NCBI GenBank assembly: GCA_046294915.1
Contig: JBKBOE010000045.1
Location: 1 to 23,540 of the forward strand
Direction: 5' to 3'
Origin: UBA2336 sp046294915
GTDB taxonomy: Bacteria > Bacteroidota > Bacteroidia > Cytophagales > Cyclobacteriaceae
DNA: 23,540 bases
Part shown: one piece after another, positions 15,050 through 22,322 of the stretch
Layout of the letters: each line of letters starts with the position of its first letter
How positions within the stretch are numbered: position 1 is the stretch's first letter
The notes under the pieces: model-generated
What the model saw: the letters and a program-made list of their open reading frames with translations, nothing else
Database searches by the model: none
What the model was told of the DNA's origin: nothing
Program-made: the position numbers and the translations under genes

Positions 15050-16515
15050 TAAGGTTTGTTTGCATAACGGAAAAACCGATCCGCTGCCGGTTCGATGTGT
15101 AAATTTGGCAGCTTAATCTCAAAGGTAGTTCCAAATCCTACATTGCTTTGAACGGATATTTGCCCTCCTAATTTATCAATTGCATTTTTAACGATGTATA
15201 ACCCGATGCCTGAACCATCGGATTGTTCGGCAGCCCTGAAGAACATGTCAAAAATTTTATCCAGGTTAGCCGGGTCAATGCCAATTCCATTATCTGCGAA
15301 TCTAATATGCGCCTTTTCCGGTGTGATTTCAATGAAAATATTGACCATGGGTTTTACGGCTTTTTGCTGGCGATACTTTATTGCATTGGAGATGAGGTTG
15401 CGGAAAATTTCAGAAAGCCGCCAGGGGTCACTGTAAAATTCGCTTCCGGAAACTTGTGTAGTCACTTCAACTTCAGATGCACCAGGCAGGTAATTCAGAT
15501 CGGAGAATGTCTTTGAAATGATCCCTTCAAAATCAACTTTGCTCACAGTCATTTCCATTTTAAGGTTCTTGGAATGACTAAGCACATCGTTAATAAAGTG
15601 ATCAAGATCCTGAATTTTTTTTCCAATAACCTCAATATAGCCTAACAGGTCATCTGTATTGCCGGGCAATTTTGCCAGGTTAACCAGGCCGAGTACGGAA
15701 GAAAGGGGCGCACGAAGGTCGTGTGATACCTTGTACACAAAATTATCAAGTTCGGTGTTTCGGGTCTTCAGCTCTTCTTCAATCATTTTCCTTTCTGAAA
15801 TATCCACATACACACCATAAATGCCAATTGCTTTGTCATCAAGAGTAACCGGAACGCCATACAAAATAACGTTTACCAGCTTACCGGCTTTATGTTTGCG
15901 TACCGTTTCAACGCTGATCAAATTATTGGATGCAATCAGGTTGTTCAGATCAATCCCTTCGTTTTGCAGTTTTTCAGGCACAATAAAATCATTGAGATTT
16001 TTACCGCGCAGTTCAATTAACTCATACCCAAACATTTCATTAAAACCTCTGTTTATCAGCAGCACCTTGCCGTTTACATCCAGCATTACCACAGCCAGTG
16101 GAACGGTGTTGAATAATTTGGTAAACAGCGCTTCATCTTTTTTTATGCGTTCCTCTTCCTGCAGCTTTCGGCCGGTAATGTCGAGAATCAGGCCTTCGTA
16201 GAGAAACTGCCCGGATGTTGCCGGCTTACTTGTTCTGATTTCAACCCAGCGAATGGTGTTCTTTATACGCAGTCTTCCTTCCCACCTCCACTCACTGCCT
16301 GCCACGAAGCCTGCCCTAAATGCTTCATTAAAACTCTCCCGATCATCGGTAAAAATGATTTCCTCACATACTGAATTACCACCGGTCCATTCTTCGGGAT
16401 TGATGCCTAAGAGTTGCTCGCAATTACTGCTTAGCGATACAAGTTTTGGAGTGCCATCGGGATTAGCGGTGCACGTAAAAACAACGGCCGGAAAGCCGGG
16501 GGATAGTTCCTGCAT
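15049..16515 (-). CDS. Cytoplasmic PAS-PAS sensor histidine kinase
   Basis: A 488-residue histidine kinase without membrane helices. Two PAS domains come first (about 5-118, with PAC-type LDITGRK at 111-117, and about 130-242, ending VDISERK). The HisKA dimerisation domain follows with the phospho-acceptor in SHDLRAP (H265), then a HATPase_c domain with N box RNLISNAIKYR (372-382), G1 DNGIGI (408-413) and G2 GSGIGLY (434-440). All catalytic boxes look intact. No receiver domain is fused and no response regulator gene is present, so its partner is encoded elsewhere. The stop overlaps the next gene by one base. The frame stays open 19 codons upstream of the ATG but contains no other start codon. 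Confidence 0.9.
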   Translation of the reverse strand: MQELSPGFPAVVFTCTANPDGTPKLVSLSSNCEQLLGINPEEWTGGNSVCEEIIFTDDRESFNEAFRAGFVAGSEWRWEGRLRIKNTIRWVEIRTSKPATSGQFLYEGLILDITGRKLQEEERIKKDEALFTKLFNTVPLAVVMLDVNGKVLLINRGFNEMFGYELIELRGKNLNDFIVPEKLQNEGIDLNNLIASNNLISVETVRKHKAGKLVNVILYGVPVTLDDKAIGIYGVYVDISERKMIEEELKTRNTELDNFVYKVSHDLRAPLSSVLGLVNLAKLPGNTDDLLGYIEVIGKKIQDLDHFINDVLSHSKNLKMEMTVSKVDFEGIISKTFSDLNYLPGASEVEVTTQVSGSEFYSDPWRLSEIFRNLISNAIKYRQQKAVKPMVNIFIEITPEKAHIRFADNGIGIDPANLDKIFDMFFRAAEQSDGSGIGLYIVKNAIDKLGGQISVQSNVGFGTTFEIKLPNLHIEPAADRFFRYANKP

Positions 16516-16580
16516 GAAGAACTCGCGTTTAAGTTTAGTGTTAAATTCTGTCTGGAGAGGGCGGTCAAAATTTCAGACAT

Positions 16581-16610
16581 GCAATATAGATTTTACCCTC
16601 TATTCTACAA
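16581..16610 (-). promoter_or_regulatory. Candidate promoter of the histidine kinase operon
   Basis: On the minus strand TTG (16608-16610), 19 bases, then TATATTGC (16581-16588) resembles the Bacteroidota promoter, one T short of TAnnTTTG and the same variant as upstream of rocD. The leader to the ATG at 16515 would be about 60 bases. Motif evidence only. Confidence 0.35.
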
Positions 16611-16674
16611 GCATTTGCAATCTACGCGGAAGAAAATTCTGCCCGGTAATGGGCTTGATGATGGCAACCCTCCG

Positions 16675-17556
16675 TCAGGAAGCTTTAAGCGCCTCTGCAC
16701 CACCAACGATCTCAAGAATTTCTTTGGTAATAGCAGCCTGCCGAGTTCGGTTGTAACTCAACCGTAATTCTTTAAGAATTTCACCGGCATTTTCGGTGGC
16801 TTTGTCCATGGCCGTCATACGGGCACCGTTTTCAGCCGCGTTGGAGTCAAGCACAGCTTTAAACAACTGAACGCGGAGTGATTTGGGAATAAGGCCTTCC
16901 AGTACTTCAGTATTGTTCGGCTGGTAAATATAATCCGTTGATTGCGCGGAGTTTGCCTGCTTTTGAACCACCGGAAGGTACTGCTCGGTTCGCAGGATTT
17001 GCGTGGCTACATTTTTAAACTCATTATATACAATTTCAATCTTATCGTATTTACCTGAACGAAAGTTCGCCATGAGGTAATCGGCAACGGTGGCAACTGA
17101 TTCGAACGACAATTGACTAAACAGGCCGGCATAATCACTCAACATCCGGTATTTTCGTTTGGTAAAATACTCGTTGGCTTTTTTGCCAATGGGTAAAATG
17201 GTTACGCTGCCCTGCTTGTACTGACTCTGGTATTTTTCTTCAATAACCCGAAGAACTCCTTTATATACACTGGTGTTAAACGATCCGCAAAGGCCCCGAT
17301 CGGAAGTAATGGCCACCAGCAACACATGGTTTTCTGGCCTTACCTTGCTGTACCAGTTGTCGCCCGATTCATTGGTTTGCGCAGCGGAAAGATTCTGAAG
17401 AATCAGGGAAAGTTTTTGAGCAAACGGACGCATCTGCAGAATGCGGTCCTGCGACTTTCTTAGTTTGGCAGCCGCTACCATCTTCATGGCTTTGGTAATC
17501 TGTTGGGTAGAAACTACCGAACTAATGCGGGTTTTAACTTCCTTTAAGCTGGGCAT
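16675..17556 (-). CDS. atpG: ATP synthase F1 gamma subunit
   Basis: A 293-residue gamma subunit, the rotating central shaft of the F1 motor. The N-terminal helix has TKAMKMVAAAKLRK (21-34) and the C-terminal helix matches the family ending TRQAAITKEILEIVGGAEAL; these two form the coiled coil inside the alpha3beta3 ring. The middle Rossmann-like region includes SDRGLCGSFN (84-93). It is the last ATP synthase gene of the operon, 20 bases after atpA. Where atpD and atpC would follow in many bacteria there is instead a 159-base gap and then a histidine kinase gene. Confidence 0.97.
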   Translation of the reverse strand: MPSLKEVKTRISSVVSTQQITKAMKMVAAAKLRKSQDRILQMRPFAQKLSLILQNLSAAQTNESGDNWYSKVRPENHVLLVAITSDRGLCGSFNTSVYKGVLRVIEEKYQSQYKQGSVTILPIGKKANEYFTKRKYRMLSDYAGLFSQLSFESVATVADYLMANFRSGKYDKIEIVYNEFKNVATQILRTEQYLPVVQKQANSAQSTDYIYQPNNTEVLEGLIPKSLRVQLFKAVLDSNAAENGARMTAMDKATENAGEILKELRLSYNRTRQAAITKEILEIVGGAEALKAS

Positions 17557-17576
17557 TGTTTACTTTGCTATGCTGA

Positions 17577-19151
17577 TCAATACTTTGCTGCCAATTCAGT
17601 TGCTGTTCGTTTGATTATTTCCATGTCAGAATCATCAAGTTTTCCGGCACGGAGGTTATCCAACACAGCCCGATGACTGGTGCGCATTAAATCGAGAAAT
17701 TCCTTCTCAAATTGACGCACTTTGTTTACGGGTACTTTATCCATATATCCGCGGGTGGAAGCTGTAATAATGGCCACCTGTTCTTCCACCGGAACGGGTG
17801 CGTACTGATCTTGCTTCAACACTTCGGTATTTCTTCTTCCCCGTTCGATTGTCAGTTTGGTAGCAGCGTCCAGGTCAGAACCGAATTTCGCGAAAGCTTC
17901 AAGTTCGCGGAACTGTGCCTGATCAAGTTTGAGCGTACCGGCCACTTTTTTCATGGATTTGATCTGAGCGGCACCACCCACACGCGATACGGAAATACCC
18001 ACGTTAATAGCAGGCCGTATGCCCGAGTTAAACAAGTTAGTCTCCAGGAATATCTGTCCGTCCGTAATGGAAATTACGTTGGTGGGTATGTAAGCAGACA
18101 CGTCACCGGCCTGTGTTTCGATAATGGGTAATGCCGTTAATGAACCTCCACCTTTTACTTTTGATTTTAACGAAGGAGGCAGATCGTTCATGTTCTTTGC
18201 AACGCTGTCGTCATTGATAATCTTCGCGGCACGCTCAAGCAGGCGTGAGTGCAAGTAAAAAATATCGCCAGGGTACGCTTCACGTCCGGGAGGCCGTCTC
18301 AACAACAGCGATACTTCCCGATACGCCACAGCCTGCTTGGACAAATCATCATAAATTACCAACGCGGGGCGGCCGGTATCGCGGAAATACTCACCAATGG
18401 AAGCACCGGTGAAGGGTGCAAAAAACTGCATAGGTGCCGGGTCGGAAGCTGTAGCGGATACAATAACGGTATAAGGCAAGGCACCTGCTTTCTCGAGTGC
18501 AGCCGCTACCTGAGCAACGGTCGATCCCTTCTGTCCGATGGCGACATAAATACAATATACCGGCTTGCCGTTTTCGTAAAATTCCTTTTGGTTAATAATG
18601 GTGTCGATCGCAACGGCTGTCTTGCCGGTTTGGCGGTCACCGATGATCAATTCGCGCTGACCTCTGCCAATGGGGATCATCGAATCGATGGCTTTGATAC
18701 CCGTTTGCAACGGCTCGTTTACCGGTTGACGATAGATAACACCGGGAGCTTTCCGTTCCATCGGCATTTCAAACAACTCACCTTTAAGCGGGCCTTTACC
18801 ATCCACAGGTTCACCCAGCGTATCTACCACACGGCCAAGCATGCCATCGCCCACCATAACGGAAGCAATTTTGCCGGTGCGCTTCACGGTATCTCCCTCA
18901 TGCACACCTTTTGAATCTCCGAAGAGCACGGCTCCCACATTGTCTTCCTCCAGGTTAAGCACCATGGCGCGAAGCCCGTTTTCAAACTCCAACAGTTCGC
19001 CCGATTGTGCCTGGGTTAATCCGTAGATGCGTGCCACACCATCACCAACCGTAAGCACGGTACCCACCTCCTCGAGTTGTGCATCTGTGCGCGACTGTGC
19101 AAGCTGCTCTCGCAATATTGCCGATACTTCTTCAGGTCTGATCTCTGCCAT
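17577..19151 (-). CDS. atpA: ATP synthase F1 alpha subunit
   Basis: A 524-residue alpha subunit, the non-catalytic nucleotide-binding partner of beta in the F1 head. The N-terminal beta-barrel domain (about 25-95) is followed by the nucleotide-binding domain with P-loop GDRQTGKT (171-178). The alpha/beta signature PAINVGISVSRVGG is present and carries the arginine finger that completes the catalytic site of beta. The helical C-terminal domain ends RTATELAAKY. Length and every block are canonical. The gap to atpH upstream is 20 bases and to atpG downstream 20 bases. Confidence 0.98.
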   Translation of the reverse strand: MAEIRPEEVSAILREQLAQSRTDAQLEEVGTVLTVGDGVARIYGLTQAQSGELLEFENGLRAMVLNLEEDNVGAVLFGDSKGVHEGDTVKRTGKIASVMVGDGMLGRVVDTLGEPVDGKGPLKGELFEMPMERKAPGVIYRQPVNEPLQTGIKAIDSMIPIGRGQRELIIGDRQTGKTAVAIDTIINQKEFYENGKPVYCIYVAIGQKGSTVAQVAAALEKAGALPYTVIVSATASDPAPMQFFAPFTGASIGEYFRDTGRPALVIYDDLSKQAVAYREVSLLLRRPPGREAYPGDIFYLHSRLLERAAKIINDDSVAKNMNDLPPSLKSKVKGGGSLTALPIIETQAGDVSAYIPTNVISITDGQIFLETNLFNSGIRPAINVGISVSRVGGAAQIKSMKKVAGTLKLDQAQFRELEAFAKFGSDLDAATKLTIERGRRNTEVLKQDQYAPVPVEEQVAIITASTRGYMDKVPVNKVRQFEKEFLDLMRTSHRAVLDNLRAGKLDDSDMEIIKRTATELAAKY

Positions 19152-19171
19152 ATAATTTAACTTAACGTATT

Positions 19172-19732
19172 TTAAATCTCTTTTATATAAGGGTTCTGAC
19201 TAAACTCCCGTTCCAATGTTTTCAACTGGTTGCTTATGGAGGCATCAATTTGCTTATCGCCAACGGTAAGCACAAAACCACCAATCATTTGCTGATCAAC
19301 CTTTTCAACCATTTCAACCAGGTTACTGGTGCTTATCTTTTTTACTATAGTTTCAAACTCCATGCGCAAGGCCTTATCTACCGGAAAAGCAGTAGTTAAC
19401 GATGCCTTTACAATACCCTTGTATTCATTGTATGCATTGTGAAATTGCCTGGCAATTTCCGGAAGCAAAGGCTCGCGGTTCTTCCGTGTAATGATATCAA
19501 ATATGGCCAGCGTAAGGTTGTGAACCCTGCCCCTGAAAACCGCGCGCAGAATTTCATTCTTTTTGTCATGCTTCACTACCGGATTGCGAAGCATTAACGT
19601 AAATGCCCTGTTGCGATCGCAAACCTGGGCAAACAACATCATGTCGTTATTCACTTCTTCCAGCGCCTTCTGTTCAACGGCCAGTTGAAGTAATGATTTC
19701 ACATACCGATATGCAACTCTTGAGTCGGCCAT
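19172..19732 (-). CDS. atpH: ATP synthase F1 delta subunit (OSCP)
   Basis: A 186-residue delta subunit, the stator cap joining the top of the alpha3beta3 head to the b-subunit stalk. The N-terminal six-helix domain begins RVAYRYVKSLLQLA, and the C-terminal part contains the family block GGFVLTVGDKQIDASISNQL before the final basic tail. The start lies 2 bases behind the atpF stop codon and the stop is 20 bases before atpA. Assignment is firm from sequence and position, although delta is the least conserved F1 subunit. Confidence 0.95.
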   Translation of the reverse strand: MADSRVAYRYVKSLLQLAVEQKALEEVNNDMMLFAQVCDRNRAFTLMLRNPVVKHDKKNEILRAVFRGRVHNLTLAIFDIITRKNREPLLPEIARQFHNAYNEYKGIVKASLTTAFPVDKALRMEFETIVKKISTSNLVEMVEKVDQQMIGGFVLTVGDKQIDASISNQLKTLEREFSQNPYIKEI

Positions 19733-19734
19733 GT

Positions 19735-20229
19735 TCAGTTAATCTTCAAATCTTTGATGTATGCTTCAACCAACTCTTTTTGTGCCTTATCGTCTGCAAG
19801 ATTCTTCTTCATAAGTTTTTCGGCTACCTGCAGCGAAAACAAAGCCACCTGGATCTTAACTTCTTTTAATGCCGCCTGCTTTTCTATCTGGATAGCCTGG
19901 CGCGCATCATCTATAATTTTATCTGCCGACCGCTTGGCCTCCAGTTGCGCCTCTTCTTTCATCCGGTTAGATGCTTCACGGGCTTCCTTTAAAATCTTAT
20001 CACGCTCTTCACGGGCTTCTTTCAACAATTTTTCATTGTCTGATTTAAGCTGGCTCATCTCAGCACGGGCTTTATCGGCCGTGTCCAGCGCATTTTGAAT
20101 GGACATTTCCCGCTCCTTCAACGAGTTGAGAATGGGTTTCCACGCCAGGCGCGACAAAAGGATAAACAAAAGGATGAAAACAATGGCTTGCCAAAGAATG
20201 AGTCCGGTTCCGGGGGTTAAGAGATCCAT
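19735..20229 (-). CDS. atpF: ATP synthase Fo b subunit
   Basis: A 164-residue b subunit, the peripheral stalk that holds F1 static against the rotor. One membrane helix (about 9-27) with WQAIVFILLFILLSRLAWKP is followed by about 110 charged residues predicted as a long coiled coil. Within it, LLKEAREERDK and ILKEAREASNR (about 68-89) form a near-perfect 11-residue repeat, as expected for the hendecad geometry of b. It is separated from atpE by 70 bases containing a terminator-like hairpin, the longest gap between atpE and atpG. Confidence 0.96.
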   Translation of the reverse strand: MDLLTPGTGLILWQAIVFILLFILLSRLAWKPILNSLKEREMSIQNALDTADKARAEMSQLKSDNEKLLKEAREERDKILKEAREASNRMKEEAQLEAKRSADKIIDDARQAIQIEKQAALKEVKIQVALFSLQVAEKLMKKNLADDKAQKELVEAYIKDLKIN

Positions 20230-20250
20230 AGCATGTTATTCTTAAGGGTT

Positions 20251-20294
20251 AAAAAAAAAGAGGAGTTTCCTGCCTATTGCAGGCGAACCCCTCT
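20251..20294 (-). terminator. Terminator-like hairpin with U-tract between atpE and atpF
   Basis: Beginning about 5 bases behind the atpE stop, AGAGG/CCTCT (20259-20263 with 20290-20294), GTT/AAC (20265-20267 with 20086-equivalent bases 20286-20288) and CCTGC/GCAGG (20269-20273 with 20279-20283) form an interrupted 13-pair stem with a 5-base loop. On the minus strand it is followed by nine T (20251-20259). Because atpF, H, A and G follow, it is more likely a partial terminator or 3'-end stabiliser for atpE mRNA than a full stop. Confidence 0.65.
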
Positions 20295-20299
20295 ATCCG

Positions 20300-20542
20300 T
20301 TAGCCTAATGCCACCATCAGGCAAATAACGAGTGCAAACAGGGCGGCTACCTCAATAAGGGCGGCAATCACCAGCATTGCACCTTGAATTTTGCCGGAAG
20401 CCTCTGGCTGGCGGGCCATACCTTCCATCGCTGAGCCACCAATGCGGCCGATACCGATTCCAGCGCCAATTGCAGCCAGACCAGCACCAATGCCAGCGCC
20501 CATAATGGCAAAACTCATGTCTAACAAAAGTGATAATAACAT
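20300..20542 (-). CDS. atpE: ATP synthase Fo c subunit (proteolipid)
   Basis: An 80-residue hairpin of two membrane helices, the monomer of the rotating c-ring. The glycine-rich first helix (GAGIGAGLAAIGAGIGIG, 15-32), polar loop ARQPE (43-47) and second helix with the ion-binding glutamate E64 in ALIEVAALF are canonical. The neighbours of E64 are Val and Ala, and no Gln/Ser sodium-binding set is present, so proton rather than sodium coupling is inferred. The start at 20542 gives an extra MLLSLLLD before the alternative Met9; I prefer it because it keeps a usual short N-terminus. The gene is flanked by stem-loops on both sides. Confidence 0.96.
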   Translation of the reverse strand: MLLSLLLDMSFAIMGAGIGAGLAAIGAGIGIGRIGGSAMEGMARQPEASGKIQGAMLVIAALIEVAALFALVICLMVALG

Positions 20543-20567
20543 AGTGTTAAGTATTTATGTGAAACAA

Positions 20568-20586
20568 CCCCGGCATTCTGCCGGGG
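20568..20586 (-). other. Perfect stem-loop between atpB and atpE
   Basis: CCCCGGCA (20568-20575) and TGCCGGGG (20579-20586) pair perfectly around a TTC loop, 14 bases after the atpB stop and 25 bases before the atpE start. It is very GC-rich and lacks a following T-tract on the minus strand, so it looks like an mRNA-processing or stability element rather than a terminator. Confidence 0.7.
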
Positions 20587-20600
20587 ATATCTTTAGTTCA

Positions 20601-21626
20601 TTAATGATGTTCATGCTCGGCTGTCGCCATCCCTATGTACAGGGAAGTAAACAGCGTAAATACGTAAGCCTGAATTCCGGCAACCAGTAATTCTATCAGG
20701 TTAATGAACAGCACCATCAGTGTGGAGGCCAGTCCTACGTAAATGCTTCCGAAGATGAATGTTAAACAAATCAAACTCAAAATAACGATATGCCCTGCCG
20801 TAATTGCCACGAACAAACGGATGGTAAGTGAAAACGGCTTGGTAAACAGCCCGATGATTTCCACCGGCAGAATAACAATGCGAAGAGGAAGGGGCACACC
20901 GGGCGTCCAGAAAATGTGGCCCCAGTAACTCTTGTTACCGCTCACGTTGGTAATGATAAACGTAAATACGGCAAGGGTAAGCGTAACGGCAATATTGCCC
21001 GTCATGTTTCCGGCACCGGGAAGCAAGCCCAGCAGGTTACCAAATAAAATGAAGAAGAAAAGCGTGAGCAGGTACGGCAGGTACTTCTCGTAGTGATGAC
21101 CGATGTTGGGTTTTACAATCTCATCGCGAACAAATACAATGATGGGCTCAAAGAAGGATTGAATACCTGAGGGTGCCTTCCCTGCATTTTTTGCATACCG
21201 GCCTGCAACACTACTAAAAATTAAAAGGAGCAGCGTTGCATTAATGAAGAGCATGGCAACATTCTTGGTAATGGAAATATCGAATACGGCTTTTCCGGAA
21301 TCGGCCAGGTAAATGTGGTTATGTTCAAGTTTATAGCCATTAAATTCTACCGGGTTATGATGCTCATCATAAAAATTTCGTGAGGAGAAAATTTCCAAAC
21401 CTTTCTCCTGCGAATACACGATAACCGGCAAATAAAGCGTTCCGTAATGGCCATCCCAGAAATGCCAGATATGGTCGTCCATAACGTGGTGCAGGATAAC
21501 CTCGCTGGCATTAAAAGGGGCGTTACCTTCCGCAGAATCAGCAGCAGCAGCGTGAGAGAACAAACCAAAAAGCGCAACGGTAAGGACTACAGAAAACCGG
21601 CTAAATTTTGATCGAAAAACGCTCAT
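20601..21626 (-). CDS. atpB: ATP synthase Fo a subunit, Bacteroidota type
   Basis: A 341-residue a subunit, which forms the proton half-channels beside the c-ring. It is longer than E. coli AtpB (about 271): residues 1-29 look like a signal peptide (FSHAAAAD) and about 30-120 form a His-rich periplasmic extension (ILHHVMDDHIWHFWDGH). The essential arginine is R270 in SLTIRLF. At the E. coli E219 position there is H279 and at the H245 position E312, the well-known charge swap, and Q319 matches Q252. At the position of N214 there is Ala (A274), in RLFVAITAGH, which is unusual. A TACCTTTG promoter-like element sits 35 bases upstream. The C-terminus is histidine-rich (AEHEHH). Confidence 0.96.
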   Translation of the reverse strand: MSVFRSKFSRFSVVLTVALFGLFSHAAAADSAEGNAPFNASEVILHHVMDDHIWHFWDGHYGTLYLPVIVYSQEKGLEIFSSRNFYDEHHNPVEFNGYKLEHNHIYLADSGKAVFDISITKNVAMLFINATLLLLIFSSVAGRYAKNAGKAPSGIQSFFEPIIVFVRDEIVKPNIGHHYEKYLPYLLTLFFFILFGNLLGLLPGAGNMTGNIAVTLTLAVFTFIITNVSGNKSYWGHIFWTPGVPLPLRIVILPVEIIGLFTKPFSLTIRLFVAITAGHIVILSLICLTFIFGSIYVGLASTLMVLFINLIELLVAGIQAYVFTLFTSLYIGMATAEHEHH

Positions 21627-21660
21627 TGGAAGCTGCTAAAGGGGTTTTAAAATCCGACCG

Positions 21661-21691
21661 CAAAGGTAGAAATTATAGGCTCACAATGAAA
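21661..21691 (-). promoter_or_regulatory. Candidate internal promoter in front of atpB
   Basis: Minus-strand TACCTTTG (21661-21668) is a perfect match to the Bacteroidota -7 consensus TAnnTTTG, with TTTC (21688-21691) 19 bases upstream as a possible -33 element. A start near 21655 would give a 30-base leader for atpB. The gap to the atpI-like gene is 100 bases, the second longest in the operon, and also contains a 5-pair GCCGG/CCGGC hairpin at 21711-21727. Confidence 0.6.
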
Positions 21692-21726
21692 TTTTTTGGT
21701 TCTTTTTTGGGCCGGTGTAGTTCCGG

Positions 21727-22089
21727 CTAGCCGTTAACCTTTCGGTACAGAAAAGCCACTTCAACCGTGGTAAAAAGAAAATACACGATAATAAAAAGGA
21801 CCACATTTGCCGGTCCTTCACTGCGGTTCCGGGAGATGACAAAAATCAGGAATCCGACATAAGCCAACAGCTTAACCGCCATGGTAAGCAGGTAGAACTG
21901 TACAAATATTCCGGGGCGTTTTAATTTTGTTTGCAGCAGATAGTAAAACAAGGCGCAGGTTGTAATGAAGAGGAAAATAATAATCTGGTAAAAGTAAGAC
22001 GGCCGTGATGTTATCCCCGTGGAATAGGCTGCAACAATAAGTAAAGCAATGAGCGTTAAGCTTAAAAAAAAACGAAGCAGGTAACTCAT
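21727..22089 (-). CDS. AtpI-like small membrane protein of the ATP synthase operon
   Basis: A 120-residue protein with four hydrophobic segments (about 4-22, 30-50, 60-80 and 90-112), placed between atpZ and atpB where AtpI-type assembly factors are found. Sequence similarity to E. coli AtpI is not obvious, so the name rests on position and topology. The start ATG at 22087-22089 overlaps the atpZ stop in an ATGA arrangement. A longer frame beginning at 22182 would add 31 residues read out of frame through atpZ, and I reject it. Such proteins are thought to help c-ring assembly or Mg2+ supply; that role is inferred. Confidence 0.65.
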   Translation of the reverse strand: MSYLLRFFLSLTLIALLIVAAYSTGITSRPSYFYQIIIFLFITTCALFYYLLQTKLKRPGIFVQFYLLTMAVKLLAYVGFLIFVISRNRSEGPANVVLFIIVYFLFTTVEVAFLYRKVNG

Positions 22090-22322
22090 GAATTGAGAGA
22101 ACGGTAAACCTGGTACAACATTCCGGCAAAGGCAAGTATTCCGAAAAGCAGCATAAAAACCGGAAAAGGTAATAACAACCATTGATCAAGTTTATACCCC
22201 AGCCATCCGAATATGCCAATCGTAATTAACAGTTGGAGGGCAAGCCCGCTGTACCGCAAGTAGGCGTTAAACTGATTTTGCTTCTTCGGTTCTACTGAAG
22301 GCTCTTGATGCCCCGATTCCAT
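22086..22322 (-). CDS. atpZ: AtpZ/AtpI-family ATP synthase accessory membrane protein
   Basis: A 78-residue protein with two membrane helices (about 26-42 and 51-72) and a charged N-terminus. The first helix ends GWLGYKLDQWL, the typical AtpZ pattern of Gly-x-Leu-Asp after the helix. AtpZ with AtpI is proposed to form a Ca2+/Mg2+ transporter or c-ring assembly aid. The first 56 bases (22267-22322) overlap the 3' end of the bactofilin gene in another frame; the only other early start codon is a TTG at codon 22, next to the first helix, so the ATG is kept. The 3' end overlaps the next gene by 4 bases. Confidence 0.82.
   Translation of the reverse strand: MESGHQEPSVEPKKQNQFNAYLRYSGLALQLLITIGIFGWLGYKLDQWLLLPFPVFMLLFGILAFAGMLYQVYRSLNS

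Noticed and set aside
16515..16580. Frameshifted longer N-terminus for the histidine kinase from an ATG at 16580
   Set aside because: It is in another frame, its translation does not look like a PAS lead-in, and it would begin at the promoter-like element itself.
16641..16654. GCCC/GGGC hairpin behind atpG as the operon terminator
   Set aside because: Only four pairs with a 6-base loop and a broken T-run; too weak to call, although some terminator is expected in this gap.
17712..18914. Long plus-strand open frames antisense to atpA
   Set aside because: They are shadows of the conserved atpA codons on the other strand and resemble no protein family.
22090..22182. 31-codon N-terminal extension of the AtpI-like protein
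   Set aside because: It reads atpZ out of frame; the ATG at 22087-22089 gives an ATGA overlap with the atpZ stop and a normal membrane-protein start.
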